Below the pieces are notes generated by a model. That model made no database searches. It was not told where the DNA came from and saw only the letters and a list, made by a program, of their open reading frames with translations. 53,614 bases of DNA, taken from Glandiceps talaboti (lineage: Eukaryota; Hemichordata; Enteropneusta; Spengelidae). The stretch lies in assembly GCF_964340395.1 (NCBI RefSeq), contig NC_135561.1, forward strand, positions 7,501,018 through 7,554,631, in the 5' to 3' direction. The translations under genes and the position numbers were made by a program. Below, piece by piece: positions 1 through 20,136 of the stretch; positions within the stretch are counted from its first letter, which is position 1, and the number at the start of each line of letters is the position of its first letter.

Positions 1-279
1 TTGTTTGGTAAATACTAACAGGATCACATCCAAAATCATATAGATATACTGTTTTCTGATATCCCATCCAACGTTAACTGAATCATCTAATCTGACCCTC
101 CTCTAATCATAAAAAAAAATTCACAGTAAAACAAACGTGCACAATTTGTAAAACTGCATATGTTTGTGGTATTGTTGTTTGGGTAGTATTATGACGTCAG
201 TGAAATACTCAAGGCACTTAATACTTATAATGATTGTTGATACACGATACTTATATATCATATTATGATTCTTCCACAG

Positions 280-902
280 GTGGCGCTGCACTCATTTTGG
301 GTAACAACCCATCCTACTCTCCCGATGAAGTAGAAAACGAATTGATCTCAACTGCCACTAGTAACAAAGTCGGCAATGTTCGCGGTTCAGTCAACTTGCT
401 CTTATATGTCGGTAAGTTGACGTTTCCTGAATTCTACTAATTAGTAGGTATTCAGTCGATTCAGTCCACAGGGACACGTATCAAGTTATTGATTAGATTG
501 TTGTTTTCCTTAGGAAAATTTCACTCGAATCCTGGTACCACAAATGTATCAATATGCGCTGTATACTAAATGATAACTAAAGGGCAGCCACTGAACCTCT
601 ACTAACTCCGCTGTATGCAAATTAACATTTTCGCCATCTTGATCGATATGTTAAACCAGAGGCCAAAGCCATCACCCACCACAACAATGATAAAAATCTT
701 GATCTTATTCATGTCTGGAAGTCTTCGCTGGAAGGTAAATTGCCAGTTATCGTTAAGATTTTTAAGGCATTTTGCTGTATGTTCCTCTTGTGTTTTTTTT
801 CCAATAGGCGTAGCGTGAAAATAAGTAGTTAATCATGAACGTCGTCAGAAAACAGATGACTTAATGTTCTTCCTGTCTTCATTTTTTTCAACAGGTAACT
901 AA
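280..902 (+). CDS. Subtilisin-like protease copy 0, 3' end only (partial)
   Basis: These are the last two coding exons, 280-411 and 895-902, of a proteinase K-type serine protease; the rest lies left of the window. The large exon begins after a CAG acceptor in phase 1 and encodes a GGAALILGNNPSYSPDE segment that directly follows the catalytic-serine exon in the two complete copies downstream. The tiny last exon completes a split Gly codon, then Asn and TAA, so the protein ends LLLYVGN where the downstream copies end LLLYVAN. Exon sizes, phases and donor GTAAGT match copies 1 and 2, but several amino acids differ (for example VGNVRGS against ISDDQGT), so this is an older member of the array. 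Positions 1-279 and 412-894 are its introns. The catalytic residues are outside the window. Confidence 0.9.
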
Positions 903-1014
903 AGTATTAACGGCAACGAAAATGGTTAATCGAAAATTCAGATTTTCGGATCGATTTTGGTTTTAATTCCTGTAATTTATCAGTGATAAAAAAGAAAATT
1001 AAAGAATTAAGATG

Positions 1015-1114
1015 NNNNNNNNNNNNNNNNNNNNNNNNNNNNNNNNNNNNNNNNNNNNNNNNNNNNNNNNNNNNNNNNNNNNNNNNNNNNNNNNNNNNNN
1101 NNNNNNNNNNNNNN
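1015..1114. other. Assembly gap, 100 N
   Basis: Exactly 100 N, the usual placeholder for a scaffold gap of unknown size. It lies about 110 bases after the stop codon of protease copy 0, so the distance and order between copy 0 and the downstream array are not assured. Confidence 0.98.
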
Positions 1115-2426
1115 AAATTATAAATACACAAGTTTTCCGTCTGTGTCTGTGTATGTGTACATGAATGTCACGGTATATGTGTACGTGTATGAGTGTGTTG
1201 TGTTTGTGTCTGTGTGTCTATATAATTGTATGTATGTATGTATGTATGTATGTATGTATGTATGTATGTATGTATGTATGTATGTATGTATGTGTATGTG
1301 TGTGGGTGTATGCGACGTTGAATGTTGGAATGTTTGACTTGGTTCTTAAATCATAACATCAAGCATATCACGGAAACACACGGGTTGTATTGGTGCATAC
1401 AAATTGGACAATGATATGAAGGATTCTCAAGATCCGAGTGTCTGTGATCCCAGAAAAGTGCTCAATAATTGAATGACAAACAAGACTAGAAGTGATCACT
1501 AATGATCACGACGAGTAGTACATGTACTAATACATCATTACGGCATCTCATTGGTCCGAGTCTTTTACGGACCAAGCTTTCAGCAGGCGGCCCAAAGGGA
1601 GAATGCGCCCTAGGAACTAATTTGCCAGAAAAAAATCATAGTTCTCATCATCTCAGATCACAATCTCTCCAAAAATTTGCTTTATCAAAATTTGTTTCTA
1701 CACCTTCAAAAACACCGTGGAAGAAATGTTCAAGTTGGGGTTCACCGTCATGTTGTTTTAGTTTCCCATAACTATATAACTAAGTATTCGGCGGCGAGTT
1801 TTGGATTGCAAGTTGGCTAAATTCGATATTATTTTGACCTCAATTTAAAACATTGTACGGTATAGTAAACCGCTAATTTTCTTTATCCGAACTGAAAATA
1901 GACAAAGTATGAATAGAAATTTAAGATTTCAATTCCCACATTTAATGACGTCAAAGTTCTCATAGAAGTTGAGGAACGAATTGAGACTTTGTCCAGTTAG
2001 ACTACTGTTGTAATGTCATGTTTATCATAATCCTACCTGTTAATATATACGGATAAGGCCCAACGGATGATATATTGTACAATCATCGGGCTACAACTGT
2101 TTGGTTCACATCGCTTTATCTATGAGTTGGATTTGGAATCACAAGTCATTTCCCAGATTAGTTATTAGTGTTCAGAAATTTATCATAATCTATCATCTCA
2201 ATTTTTTTTTGACAAACGTCCTACAAGATTACGACTTGTCACATACCTTCAACGTTCTGTATAGTGCATGTATGTAGTTTCTCAATACTACGATAAAAAG
2301 GAAAACATTACCTAATGTAGGCTTCTCTTCTCATTTTCTCATTGTACTTGGATTAAATGTATGTATGTATGTATGTATGTATGTATGTATGTATGTATGT
2401 ATGTATGTACGTACGTACGTATGTAC
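1115..2426. other. Non-coding stretch with TATG microsatellites
   Basis: No supported gene. It holds a TATG/TGTA array at about 1227-1292 and another at about 2357-2425. Open frames through the arrays are repeat artefacts. Confidence 0.7.
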
Positions 2427-2860
2427 ACCTTTGATAGAATAGCTGTTACAAAATTAAGGATTTCAAACCATATATTGCCAATTGAAACTGGCCGTTACAA
2501 GAATATTGAAAGGAAAAAGAGATTATGCACCTTGTGTAGCTCGAGTATTGGAGATGAATTTCACTGTGCATTACTGTGTAAAAATGAAAAAAAATTCAGA
2601 AGATAAGAGATGAATACTTGGACATTTTATTTAGTTTACAGTCGCAGTTACTTAAATTTGATAATCATTCTCTATTTAAGTACATTTTTTCATTTGTAGA
2701 TGATACTGTAGCAAGTGTCACAGCTAAATATCTCAGTGATATACTTAATATTTTCAAGACATTGTAAACATCAGTGTTTCATTTGGTATATTTTCTTGCC
2801 AATGTCACTTCTTGTGTACACGGCTTAATAAATAAATAAATAAATAAATAAATAAATAGA

Positions 2861-2899
<39 letters not shown>

Positions 2900-2905
2900 A
2901 ATATG
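2427..2905 (+). mobile_element. 5'-truncated non-LTR retrotransposon (LINE) 3' end
   Basis: A degenerate reading frame contains LRISNHILPIETGRYKNI, then a Cys-X2-Cys motif (LCTLC) and GDEFHCALLC. This is the conserved C-terminal zinc-knuckle-like tail seen after the reverse transcriptase in many invertebrate LINEs. After a frameshift near 2604 the same tail continues in another frame as an aromatic-rich stretch (SLFKYIFSFVDDTV) to a stop at 2765-2767. A short 3' UTR follows, ending in a TTAATAAATAAATAA tail at 2826-2900. The 5' side is cut off at a TATG array. It is a dead fragment; the clade is not assignable from this much sequence. Confidence 0.75.
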
Positions 2906-3070
2906 TATGTGTGTGCATGTATGTATGTATGTATGTATGTATGTATGTATGTATGTATGTGTGTGTGTGTATGTATGTATGTATGTATGTATGTATGTAT
3001 GTATGTGTGTGTATGTGTGGATGTATGTGTATATGTGTATGCATGCATGTGTGTGCATGTGTGTATACAT
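2826..3070. repeat. (AAAT)n LINE tail followed by (TATG)n array
   Basis: About 75 bases of AAAT repeats forming the LINE 3' tail run directly into roughly 160 bases of TATG/TGTG repeats. Long open frames here on both strands are repeat artefacts. Confidence 0.9.
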
Positions 3071-4306
3071 GCATGTGTGTGCATGTGTGTAAGGGTTATG
3101 TAATACGTGGTCCATCACTTTAATTAAAGATGGCATGTAGATCTGAATTAAGAATTGTTATGACGTAACTAACCTATTAAAGATACGACAGTGATTGTTA
3201 CCATGGTTACAGTAGTTCAAATAGTTTATGAACTTATTACCCTCATTGCAATCGACCTATCGTTCAAGATCTATCTACAAAGTCACACCCAGAATTAAGG
3301 ATGGCAGTCATCTGGCTTAAACACTTGTTGACGTTGAATTTGAAATAATAGTCCGTTTGAATTAAAGTTTTTCCATCTACACTATTCTCTTTTTAAATCA
3401 ATCATAAGATCATTACTGCTGGTCCTAGTGTCAATTGCTTTGACATGTTGATATTTTTACCTTTAAAATGTTGCATTGCCTCATCTTTAAGAGCCTGAGT
3501 GTTTTACAGCGTGTTGCAGATTAGTGTTCACTCGCTCTGTTCAATAACAAACTGTACATGATACAGTTTCTGGCTACATTTCGTCCTAAGAAAATAAAAG
3601 GACCAATCTACCACATGCACCATGCACCATGGTGACATCAAATGTCTAGTTACAGTATGTTTAAATGGTTTATTTCATTCAGGTTAAATGTAGTAAGAAA
3701 TTGTGACATTGTTATCTTAAAATGTACAATGTTATATGCAATTAAATCAATTTCGTGTTGGTTTCTGTGTGATTTCATCGAAGAGAGCAAGTGAAAAGTT
3801 ATAACCTACAATGCGCATTATACATAATTATATCAATTTGAAAATGGGCATTGAACCTGGCTTTATGATTACCCCTCAAATCTTTAACTAACTCCCTCAT
3901 TATAGCGTGTTGTTGATCTGCACTTGAATATTAGACCAAAGAGACTTACATTGGGATGACGTCCAAAGTAAAATAATTAATTTCGCTTACGCATTACGCA
4001 TTTCACATTACGCATTTTCACATGACGATGTAATAATCATTGCTGTTCATTTCTGATACCAAAATCTCGTCATCGACCGTGGTATAAGGATTTAAAGGTA
4101 TGCCTTTAAGCATAATATAACCTAAACAAGTCTTAAAGTAGCATTTATTTTCAAAGGAGGGAATAACAACCGGGATAACAACTAGTGATTCAAACTCGGA
4201 GATGTTACGTAATAAGTAAGAGCGTCCTCTACGTCATCCATCGGGGACATGATATGAAATATTATGTAATGTGCATCTGGATGGGATGGGCTAATATACA
4301 TGTAAA
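3071..4306. other. Intergenic stretch, nothing recognised
   Basis: AT-rich sequence without a supported exon, RNA gene or clear repeat on either strand. Confidence 0.6.
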
Positions 4307-4709
4307 TAGTTCACGATTCCATACCATGGTTAGAATTGAATAAAGAATAACAAAAAATATACAAATATCATATTCTACAAATTAATATCAAACAATGTTA
4401 AAACACCGACCAAATAAATATAATTTAATTTAATTAAAACACAATTAATATATCTGAAGTACCGGATGAACTTCGGGTACAACCCCCCCCCCCTCCCCCA
4501 TACACTCATAGAAACAAACACACACCACAAGCGAGCCCAACGGTCAGAAACGTTTAGAGGTAAATATATAACATATACTTAACATAACATATTACAGGCA
4601 AGTATCGTAACTTGTGCTTAACATAAATATTTGGGGTTTTATAAGATCTAAAGCCTTTCATCCTAAATTCAATTGCAAAATGTTAAATATATCAACTTCC
4701 TTGATTAAA

Positions 4710-5075
4710 AGGCCTAAAAAATTGTTTGGTTCCCGTTACCCGTCTCCACCTAGGTTTTTCACTGCCGACCCTAAACTTTCTTTTACATATTCGAGAAAAA
4801 ACAAAACAAAATCAAGAAAATTGTGAAGTGTTGCTAGAAATAGTGGATGCGGCAACTGATATCAACTTAAAAAGACAATAAATTATGAAACTGTTCTTCC
4901 AATCTGTAATGGCTGTACATCTGATGTGAAGAAACCAATAACACACAGAGAAGATATGGAAAACAACGGAAAACATACTAACTACCTGAACTAGACACTT
5001 ACACAATGAAAGAAAATCTACCAACCCCCACCTATTCTAAAATTGAGCATAATCGGAACCACACAATTTTGTTTA
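4710..5075 (+). repeat. Dispersed repeat family, copy 1
   Basis: About 360 bases from GGCCTAAAAAATTGTTTGG to GGAACCACACAATTTTG. Similar sequence occurs at 11752-12110 (as part of the tandem duplication) and, inverted and independently placed, at 44006-44337 inside an intron of the mosaic gene. An independent inverted copy implies a mobile element. No coding capacity or terminal structure was seen. Confidence 0.75.
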
Positions 5076-5552
5076 GTCAAAGCATAAACATCATTAGATG
5101 TATGAACATTTTTCAAGGTGTCTTTCTGTTTTGAGCGCTTTCAGAAATTTAGGATAACCATTTACTTTTCGTAAATGTGCATTATTCCTTTTAGTAGAGA
5201 AGATTCTTGCCATGGATCATGGGTATCGAGGATTTACCAAGTATATAACTACAGAAAAGAATGTTTTTTTCTTAAAGGTTGTAATTTTTGGTTAGTGGGA
5301 TGGTATTATTCACACATGGGAGATATTCCTCACTCGCATATAAGGAAAATTATAAATTTCACGAATCATATAAGGAAAATTACAAATTTCACGAATCTAG
5401 GAAATAACTTATATGAATTGTGGGTCACGGTTAATGCCAAGTCCTATATGTTCTTGTATAACTAAGCGATGTGAACCCAACAGCTGCATCCCTATGTATG
5501 ATCCGTCCGGCCTTATCCCGGTATCAACGGAAAGGATTAAGATAAAAAATGG

Positions 5553-5584
5553 CATAAAAAGACCACGAACAGAATTGTTCAGTC
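5553..5584 (+). promoter_or_regulatory. Core promoter of subtilisin copy 1 (TATA + Inr)
   Basis: A CATAAAAAG TATA-like box starts at 5553. A TTCAGTC initiator-like sequence places a likely start at A5581, 28 bases downstream, which is ideal TATA spacing. The block recurs in unit B. Transcription start is inferred, not measured. Confidence 0.55.
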
Positions 5585-5644
5585 ACTTGTGTCCAAGACT
5601 CAAACTGGTCCTTCACCTCTTACGAGAACTTTGACTCCGGAAAT
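5581..5644 (+). other. Likely non-coding first exon of subtilisin copy 1
   Basis: The predicted start at 5581 is followed by a perfect GTAAGT donor at 5645. The next acceptor is the TTTCTCTCTTGCAG ending at 6244, nine bases before the start codon. Both sites are kept in unit B (donor at 14166, acceptor ending 14492), which supports a 5' UTR intron of about 0.6 kb in copy 1 and 0.3 kb in copy 2. Confidence 0.55.
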
Positions 5645-5890
5645 GTAAGTATATCACCCGGTATAATGTTGGCGGAGTTTAGAGGGCCACACCTGGTACA
5701 AAGCTGACGTGAAGTCCGTGAAAGACTAATGAGTTATACCGTAAAGAAGTGTCAAATATTCCTCGTCATTCCCAATTTGGGTGGTCAACCTTTAGTAACA
5801 AATCTTTATATGCTATCCCAGAAACTGTCTTGTCTACTTTGGATACCTAGGAGGTTAATTTCGAAATGACCATTGTAACGTATCCTAAGT

Positions 5891-6161
5891 TTATGTTTTG
5901 CTTCGTTTTCAACCTGGATTTTTACATGATAACTATCACCGTAAACTCAATTTCTTGGGTTATTGCACTACGCTTTTAGATATTTAGGAGTCACTTTTTC
6001 GGCAGACATGGCTTTCTCAGCACCGAACATACATAGCATAATGTACACCAAGGAGCCTGAGGTATTCTTGTCACTCTATATATTTGAAGATGAACTTGAT
6101 AATAGAAGAAGAGTCCGGGATTTAACCTATACAACAAGTTCTTCTGTGACGTCACCTTCAT
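5891..6161 (+). repeat. About 270-base segment in the 5' UTR intron present only in unit A
   Basis: Unit A and unit B align up to CCTAAG and again from ATTCCAAAATCA; the segment between is missing at 14406 in unit B. It is an insertion in A or a deletion in B. No terminal repeats are obvious. It carries one TGACGTCA. Confidence 0.6.
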
Positions 6162-6253
6162 TCCAAAATCACCCTTGACAAATGACCAGCAATGCATGTC
6201 AACGAGTAACCTATACATTCATTTCCACCGTTTCTCTCTTGCAGTGAATCACA

Positions 6254-10455
<4,202 letters not shown>

Positions 10456-10545
10456 TTCTATGGTAAAGAAGAACTAAATACCTAAAGTGGAACTTCATAA
10501 TCGGCATTGCATGTCATGTAATTTCGTTCTGGGGTATATTGATAT

Positions 10546-10571
10546 ATTAAAGTAAACAAAATAATATTAAA
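10546..10571 (+). promoter_or_regulatory. Poly(A) signals of subtilisin copy 1
   Basis: Two ATTAAA hexamers (10546-10551 and 10566-10571) lie about 90-115 bases after the stop and are followed by T/GT-rich sequence. The arrangement is kept in copy 2. Confidence 0.5.
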
Positions 10572-11751
10572 TTATGCTTGTATTGGTTTTGTTCTGTTTT
10601 GGTGAATCGTGCGTGTTTATATGCACTACTCAACTTTTCACTGAGGTCGTAAAAACCTTGCACACTTAACAACTTAGATACACAGTCACAATGTTCTGAG
10701 TCGCTGAACTGAAGTTCCATTGGTTCAAGGTTATTCCCGCCGTGGACTCAAGAATTTGTGAAGGAAAGGATATCGATAAACAAATCTTAGACTCAAATAA
10801 ATGATACCCGAAGAGCTGATTCAGAGCACAGTCCCTCTATCACTGTGTTCAGAGATACGTGTGTGTGTAGGTGTAGAGTGTGTGCTACATGTACAAAAAC
10901 AGTGTGTGAACAATTATCTCCATACCGGTACTGTTCTGATTTACTTTGTATATGTCTACTTCTCCTTGGAGTCTCGTTTACTTGGCTGTGACATCTCGTA
11001 ACATCTCTCGAGATTGATACTGAACCAGTGTGAAAATTGTTTTTCGTACTATCTCACAGTTGCATATTTTTGACGTCAAAATGATTTCAAGAACGAAAGA
11101 AAGACAGTGGTAAATCATATACAAATGCCTTTGACGGGGGTTTTGTGTGCGACAAATCTTCACAGGTGTCGGCTAAAATAACAGAAGATGCAGCGTCGAT
11201 ACCTAATATATAATGACCGATAACAAAGGAAAGACGCGTCAGTATCTAAATAATGCATTGTTAGGCAGCAGGAGGTGTTTGCATTCAGATGGAGTGGTGA
11301 TTTCTTTTTGACTTGCGAAGCATATTTGTCCATAGAACTAGTGTTCATGATTCAATATCGTGGCTAGAATTGAATAACAAATAATAACAATATACAAATA
11401 TCATATTCTACAAATTAATATCAAACAACGTTAAAACACCTACCAAATAAATATAATTCAATTTAATAAAAACATAATTAATATATCTGAAGTACCGGAT
11501 GAACTTCGTGTATAACCCCCTCCCCCATACAGACACAGAAACAAATAAACACCACGAGCGAGCCCAACGGAAAGAAATGTTTAGAGGTAAATATATAACA
11601 TATACATTTGTACTTATTATAACATGTTACAGGCAAGTATCGTAACTTGTGCAAAACTTAACACAAATATTGGGGGTTTTATAAGATCTAAAGCCTTTCA
11701 TCCGAAATTCAATTGCAAAGTGTTAAATATATCATCTTCCTTGATTATGAG

Positions 11752-12110
11752 GCCTAACAAATTGTTTGGTTCTGGTTACCCGACCCCACCTAGTTTTTTC
11801 ACTGCCGACCCTAAACTTTCTTTTATATATTGGAGGAAAAATGAAACAAAATCTCGAAAATTGTGAAGTGTGTCACGAGAAATAGTGGATGTGGCAACTG
11901 ACATTAACTTAAAAAGACAATAAATTGTGAAACTGTTCTTCCAATCTGTAATGGCTGTACATCTGATGTGAAGAAACCAATAACACACAGAGACGATATG
12001 GAAAACAGCGGAAAAATACTAACTACATGTACCTGAACTAGACACTCTCACAATGAAAGAATCTACCTGCCCCAACTATAATTCTAAAATTGAGTGTAAT
12101 TGGAACAATT
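11752..12110 (+). repeat. Dispersed repeat family, copy 2
   Basis: Counterpart of the repeat at 4710-5075, carried along by the tandem duplication of the protease unit. Confidence 0.75.
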
Positions 12111-12136
12111 TTGGCTTAATTAGTCCTAAGTATAAA

Positions 12137-13728
12137 CAGGGCAGTAGCCTGACCAAATTGCCAAGGGGGCAGAACTTTGTCTTGGTGCAATCATGCATTT
12201 AAAATTTAGTGCTAATTTACATAAATTTGCATGCAGTTTACATAATATCTATTTTAGCATACGCAATTAAATATCATATGTAAGGTCAGAAAAAAATGCT
12301 GGTCAACGGGTAACCTAACCCATCACATTGGGTAGGTTGGTCGATTTCATTTTTTCACAATGCTTGACAAGGATAAAACAAACCATATATAATGATAGCA
12401 AAATATTTCAGGTCGAGTTTAGATAGAACTTATTCAGTCATCTTGATACTATCTCATGCAATTTGTCTGCATTTTACGGTTAAACAAATGGTGTAGTTCC
12501 TCTCACCCTCTCATCTCAAAAATGTTAAACCCCGTCAATTGAAAATCAAGCATTATTTAGCCACCCCCTCTGTCACCTACACTACAGTGGAGATATAAAA
12601 TCACATGGTACAATGATGCAATGGAAGGAGACAACTCCAAAGGTGAAAACAAATTGAAAATAAGTGTAGGGGGCCATAAAATATCAAACCAGAGACATAA
12701 TAAAATCCAGAATTAAAACAATTATGCTATGCATTGCATATTATCTGGAAGTGTATTTTGTTGTGACAAAGCTGAAAGATATTATGCGGATGTGCACATG
12801 GTAAATGACTTCTCCTGAAGTCTAATTTGGTTCCAAAAAATCCCGAATAAAGAGCAAATCATTTTAAGCCTTTCAGACTTTTGATAGCCTTATGGTCGGA
12901 AACTTTTGTTCAATTCCTTTTAGTGCACATTGGATATTTAATCTCAATTCATGCTAAGGCCTTGTATGCAACATCAGAGCCAAGTAAACTACTGTATAAG
13001 ATATTATAACAGTAATTTGAAATAGACTCAAATGTATATTGTTACATGTTCTATTCAGAAAATATAAAGAAATATCCTTAATTTTGAAAAAAAATGCGAT
13101 GCCCGCAATGTCGATATATTGCCCATCACCAGAAAAACATATATGGGTAGGTTGAACAGCTTTTTCATTTTTTCTGGCCTAATGTCGTATCTTTCAAAGT
13201 AGTTGCCGAAAAGATGTCTCATTCAAAGTAAAAAAAATGGATGGTGCTTTCTCAAATAAGTAACACAACAAAATAATCATTTTCTTTACCCAATTCCCAA
13301 AACTGCTATGGCCTCGTTTATGTCAAAGCCAAGGGTGAACCCAGTGAATTCTCCTTGTCATTATCATGATAATGGAAATTGAAGTTTGGATTTTGAAGTC
13401 GAAGGTACAGCTCTGTTTACAAATTCAGGGCCATTCTTTCCATAGCAAATTGTCGCTTCAAAATGAATTGCGGAATAACGCTAGTGTCAGTGTGCAATGA
13501 GATAATTATATCAAACAGCATTTTAACCAAAGACAACGTCGAACACAATTATCGAAAGAAATATCTTCAAATAGTGGATCTTTCAGGGCCACCAAATATT
13601 CCAAAAAGAGATCTTCCGTTTTATCAGTATGAAATGTTTTAATATAAGGAACAAGATGTAAATGAGATCGCGCGCATCTTCGGAGTCACTGCATGCAGCA
13701 TAGCAGGCGACCTCACGTTGAACAACTT
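12137..13728. other. 1.6 kb of sequence unique to unit B, upstream of copy 2
   Basis: Unit A has only about 90 unrelated bases at the equivalent place (about 5088-5178). No coding region is supported. Two related segments containing GGGTAGGTTG followed by a T-rich run with CATTTTTT occur near 12322 and 13143 in the same orientation, about 0.8 kb apart, and may mark an inserted element. Otherwise nothing recognised. Confidence 0.5.
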
Positions 13729-14073
13729 GTTCCTTTTAGTAGAGAGGAATCCTGCCATGGATCATAGGTATAGCGGATTTACCCAGTAGATAATACAGAA
13801 AAAAAACACTTTTTTTCGTAAAAGTTGTGATTTTGGGTTGGTGGGATGGTATTATTCTCACAGGGGAGATATTCCTCAGTCACATTATAAGGAAATTTAT
13901 AAATTTCACAAATCTAGGAAATTACTTATATGAATTGTGGGTCACGGTCAATGCCAAGTCAAATATATGTTCTTGTATAACTAAGCGATGTGAACCCAAC
14001 AGCTGCATCCCTATGTATGATCCGTCCGGCCTTATCCCGGTATCAACGGAAAGGATTAAGATAAAAAAAATGG

Positions 14074-14101
14074 CATAAAAAGACCACGGACAGAATTGTC
14101 A
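14074..14101 (+). promoter_or_regulatory. Core promoter of subtilisin copy 2
   Basis: Same TATA-like CATAAAAAG (from 14074) and start region as copy 1, with the initiator slightly changed. The likely first exon runs about 14101-14165 with donor GTAAGT at 14166. Confidence 0.5.
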
Positions 14102-14501
14102 GGTCACTTGTGTCCAAGACTCAAACTGGTCCCTCACCTCTTACGAGAACTTTGACTTCGGAAATGTAAGTATATCACCCGTTATAATGTTGGCGGAGTT
14201 TAGAGGGCCACACCTGGTACAAAGCTGACGTGAAGTCCGTGAAAGACTAACGAGTTATACCGTAAAGAAGTGTCAAAATATTCCTCGTCATTCCTGGGTA
14301 GTCAACCTTGAGCAACAAATCTTTATATGTTATCTCAGAAACTGTCTTGTCTACTTGTGATACCTTAGAGGTTAATTTCCCAATGGTTATTGTAACGTAT
14401 CCTAAGTATTCCAAAATCATCCTTGACAAATGACCAGCAATACATGTCAACGAGTAACCTATACATTTATTTCCACCTTTTCTCTCTTGCAGTGAATCAC
14501 A

Positions 14502-18073
<3,572 letters not shown>

Positions 18074-18164
18074 TTCTATGGTAAAGAAGAACTAAATACC
18101 TAAAGCTGAACTTCATAATCGGCAGTGTATCTCGTGTAATTTCGTTCTGGCGGTATGTTGATAT

Positions 18165-18190
18165 ATTAAAGTAAACAAAATAATATTAAA
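18165..18190 (+). promoter_or_regulatory. Poly(A) signals of subtilisin copy 2
   Basis: ATTAAA at 18165-18170 and 18185-18190, followed by GT-rich sequence, as in copy 1. Confidence 0.5.
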
Positions 18191-18236
18191 TTATGTTTGT
18201 ATTGGTTCCGTTCTGTTTTGGTGAATCGTGCGTGTT

Positions 18237-19023
<787 letters not shown>

Positions 19024-20119
19024 CGTACTACTCAACTTTTCACTGAGGTCGTAAAAACCTTGCACACTTAACAACTTAGATACACTGTCAAAATGTTCCG
19101 TGTCGCTGAACTGAAGTTCCATTGGTTCAAGGTTATTTACCACTGTGGACTCAAGAATTTGTGAAGCGATATTCGCAACGAAGATATCGATAAACAAAAC
19201 TTTCATATGTAGACTCGAATAAATGGTACCTGAATAGCTAATTCAGGGATACGTGTGTGTAGGTGTAGAGTGCGTGTGTATATAAACAGAACTGTGTGAA
19301 CAAAATATCTTCATACTGGTACTGTTCCGATTTATAGGTCCACTTCTCCTTAGAGTCTCGTTTACTTAGCTGTGACATCTCGTAACATCTCTCGAGACTG
19401 TGATAAAAAACTGAACCAGTGTGAAGATTGCTTTTCGTAGTATCTCACAGTTGCATATTTTTGTCGTCAAAATGAATTAGAGAACGAAGGAAAGGCAGTG
19501 ATAAATCACACACATATGCCTTTGAAGGGGGTTTTATGTGCGACAAATCTTCTCAGGTGTCGGCTAAAATAACAGAAGATGCAGCGTCGATACCTAATGA
19601 CCGATAACAAAGGAAAGTCGCGTCAGTATCTAAATAATGCATTGTTCGACACCAGGAGGTGTTTGCATTCAGATAGAGTGGTGATTTCTTTTTGACTTGC
19701 GAAGCATATTTGTCCATAGAACTAGTGTGCGGTGAAAGTAAAACTGTTACAATTCAGATTTTCAACAATATGCGTTCATGTTCGGATCGCCCGGGTCTGT
19801 ACAGTGGAGTCATGACTAGATTCTAAGCAAACTTCTTCGTCACTTTCGACTTAAATGTATTTACATTTGTAATCTGATGAATAAGGCGAAGCATTTACAA
19901 TAAAGTTGGCCGACATAATAGCACAGCATCACGACAGCTTTTGTCTTCGGCCTTGTAAACTCTTTGAACTAACAAAAGACCTCAAATCAATCGAAACAAA
20001 GGAGGATTTGTTTCTCCGCCAATCACAAAAGCGAAAGTTGTGTTTATTGTTCGCTATTTCTATTCTCCAATGAGGAATCTATTTTAATGTAATACAGTAA
20101 CACTGACACTTCCACTCAC

Positions 20120-20136
20120 CGTGTTTGGGCAGCCAT
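20120..20136 (-). other. Possible 5' coding exon (weak)
   Basis: On the minus strand ATGGCTGCCCAAACACG is followed directly by a GTGAGT donor. The start context is good (A at -3, G at +4). It would encode MAAQT plus a split codon. No downstream exon was found to its left, so this may be chance. Confidence 0.15.

Noticed and set aside
2903-3123. CRISPR-like look of regular repeats
   Set aside because: Simple TATG/TGTG microsatellite without spacers in eukaryotic DNA.
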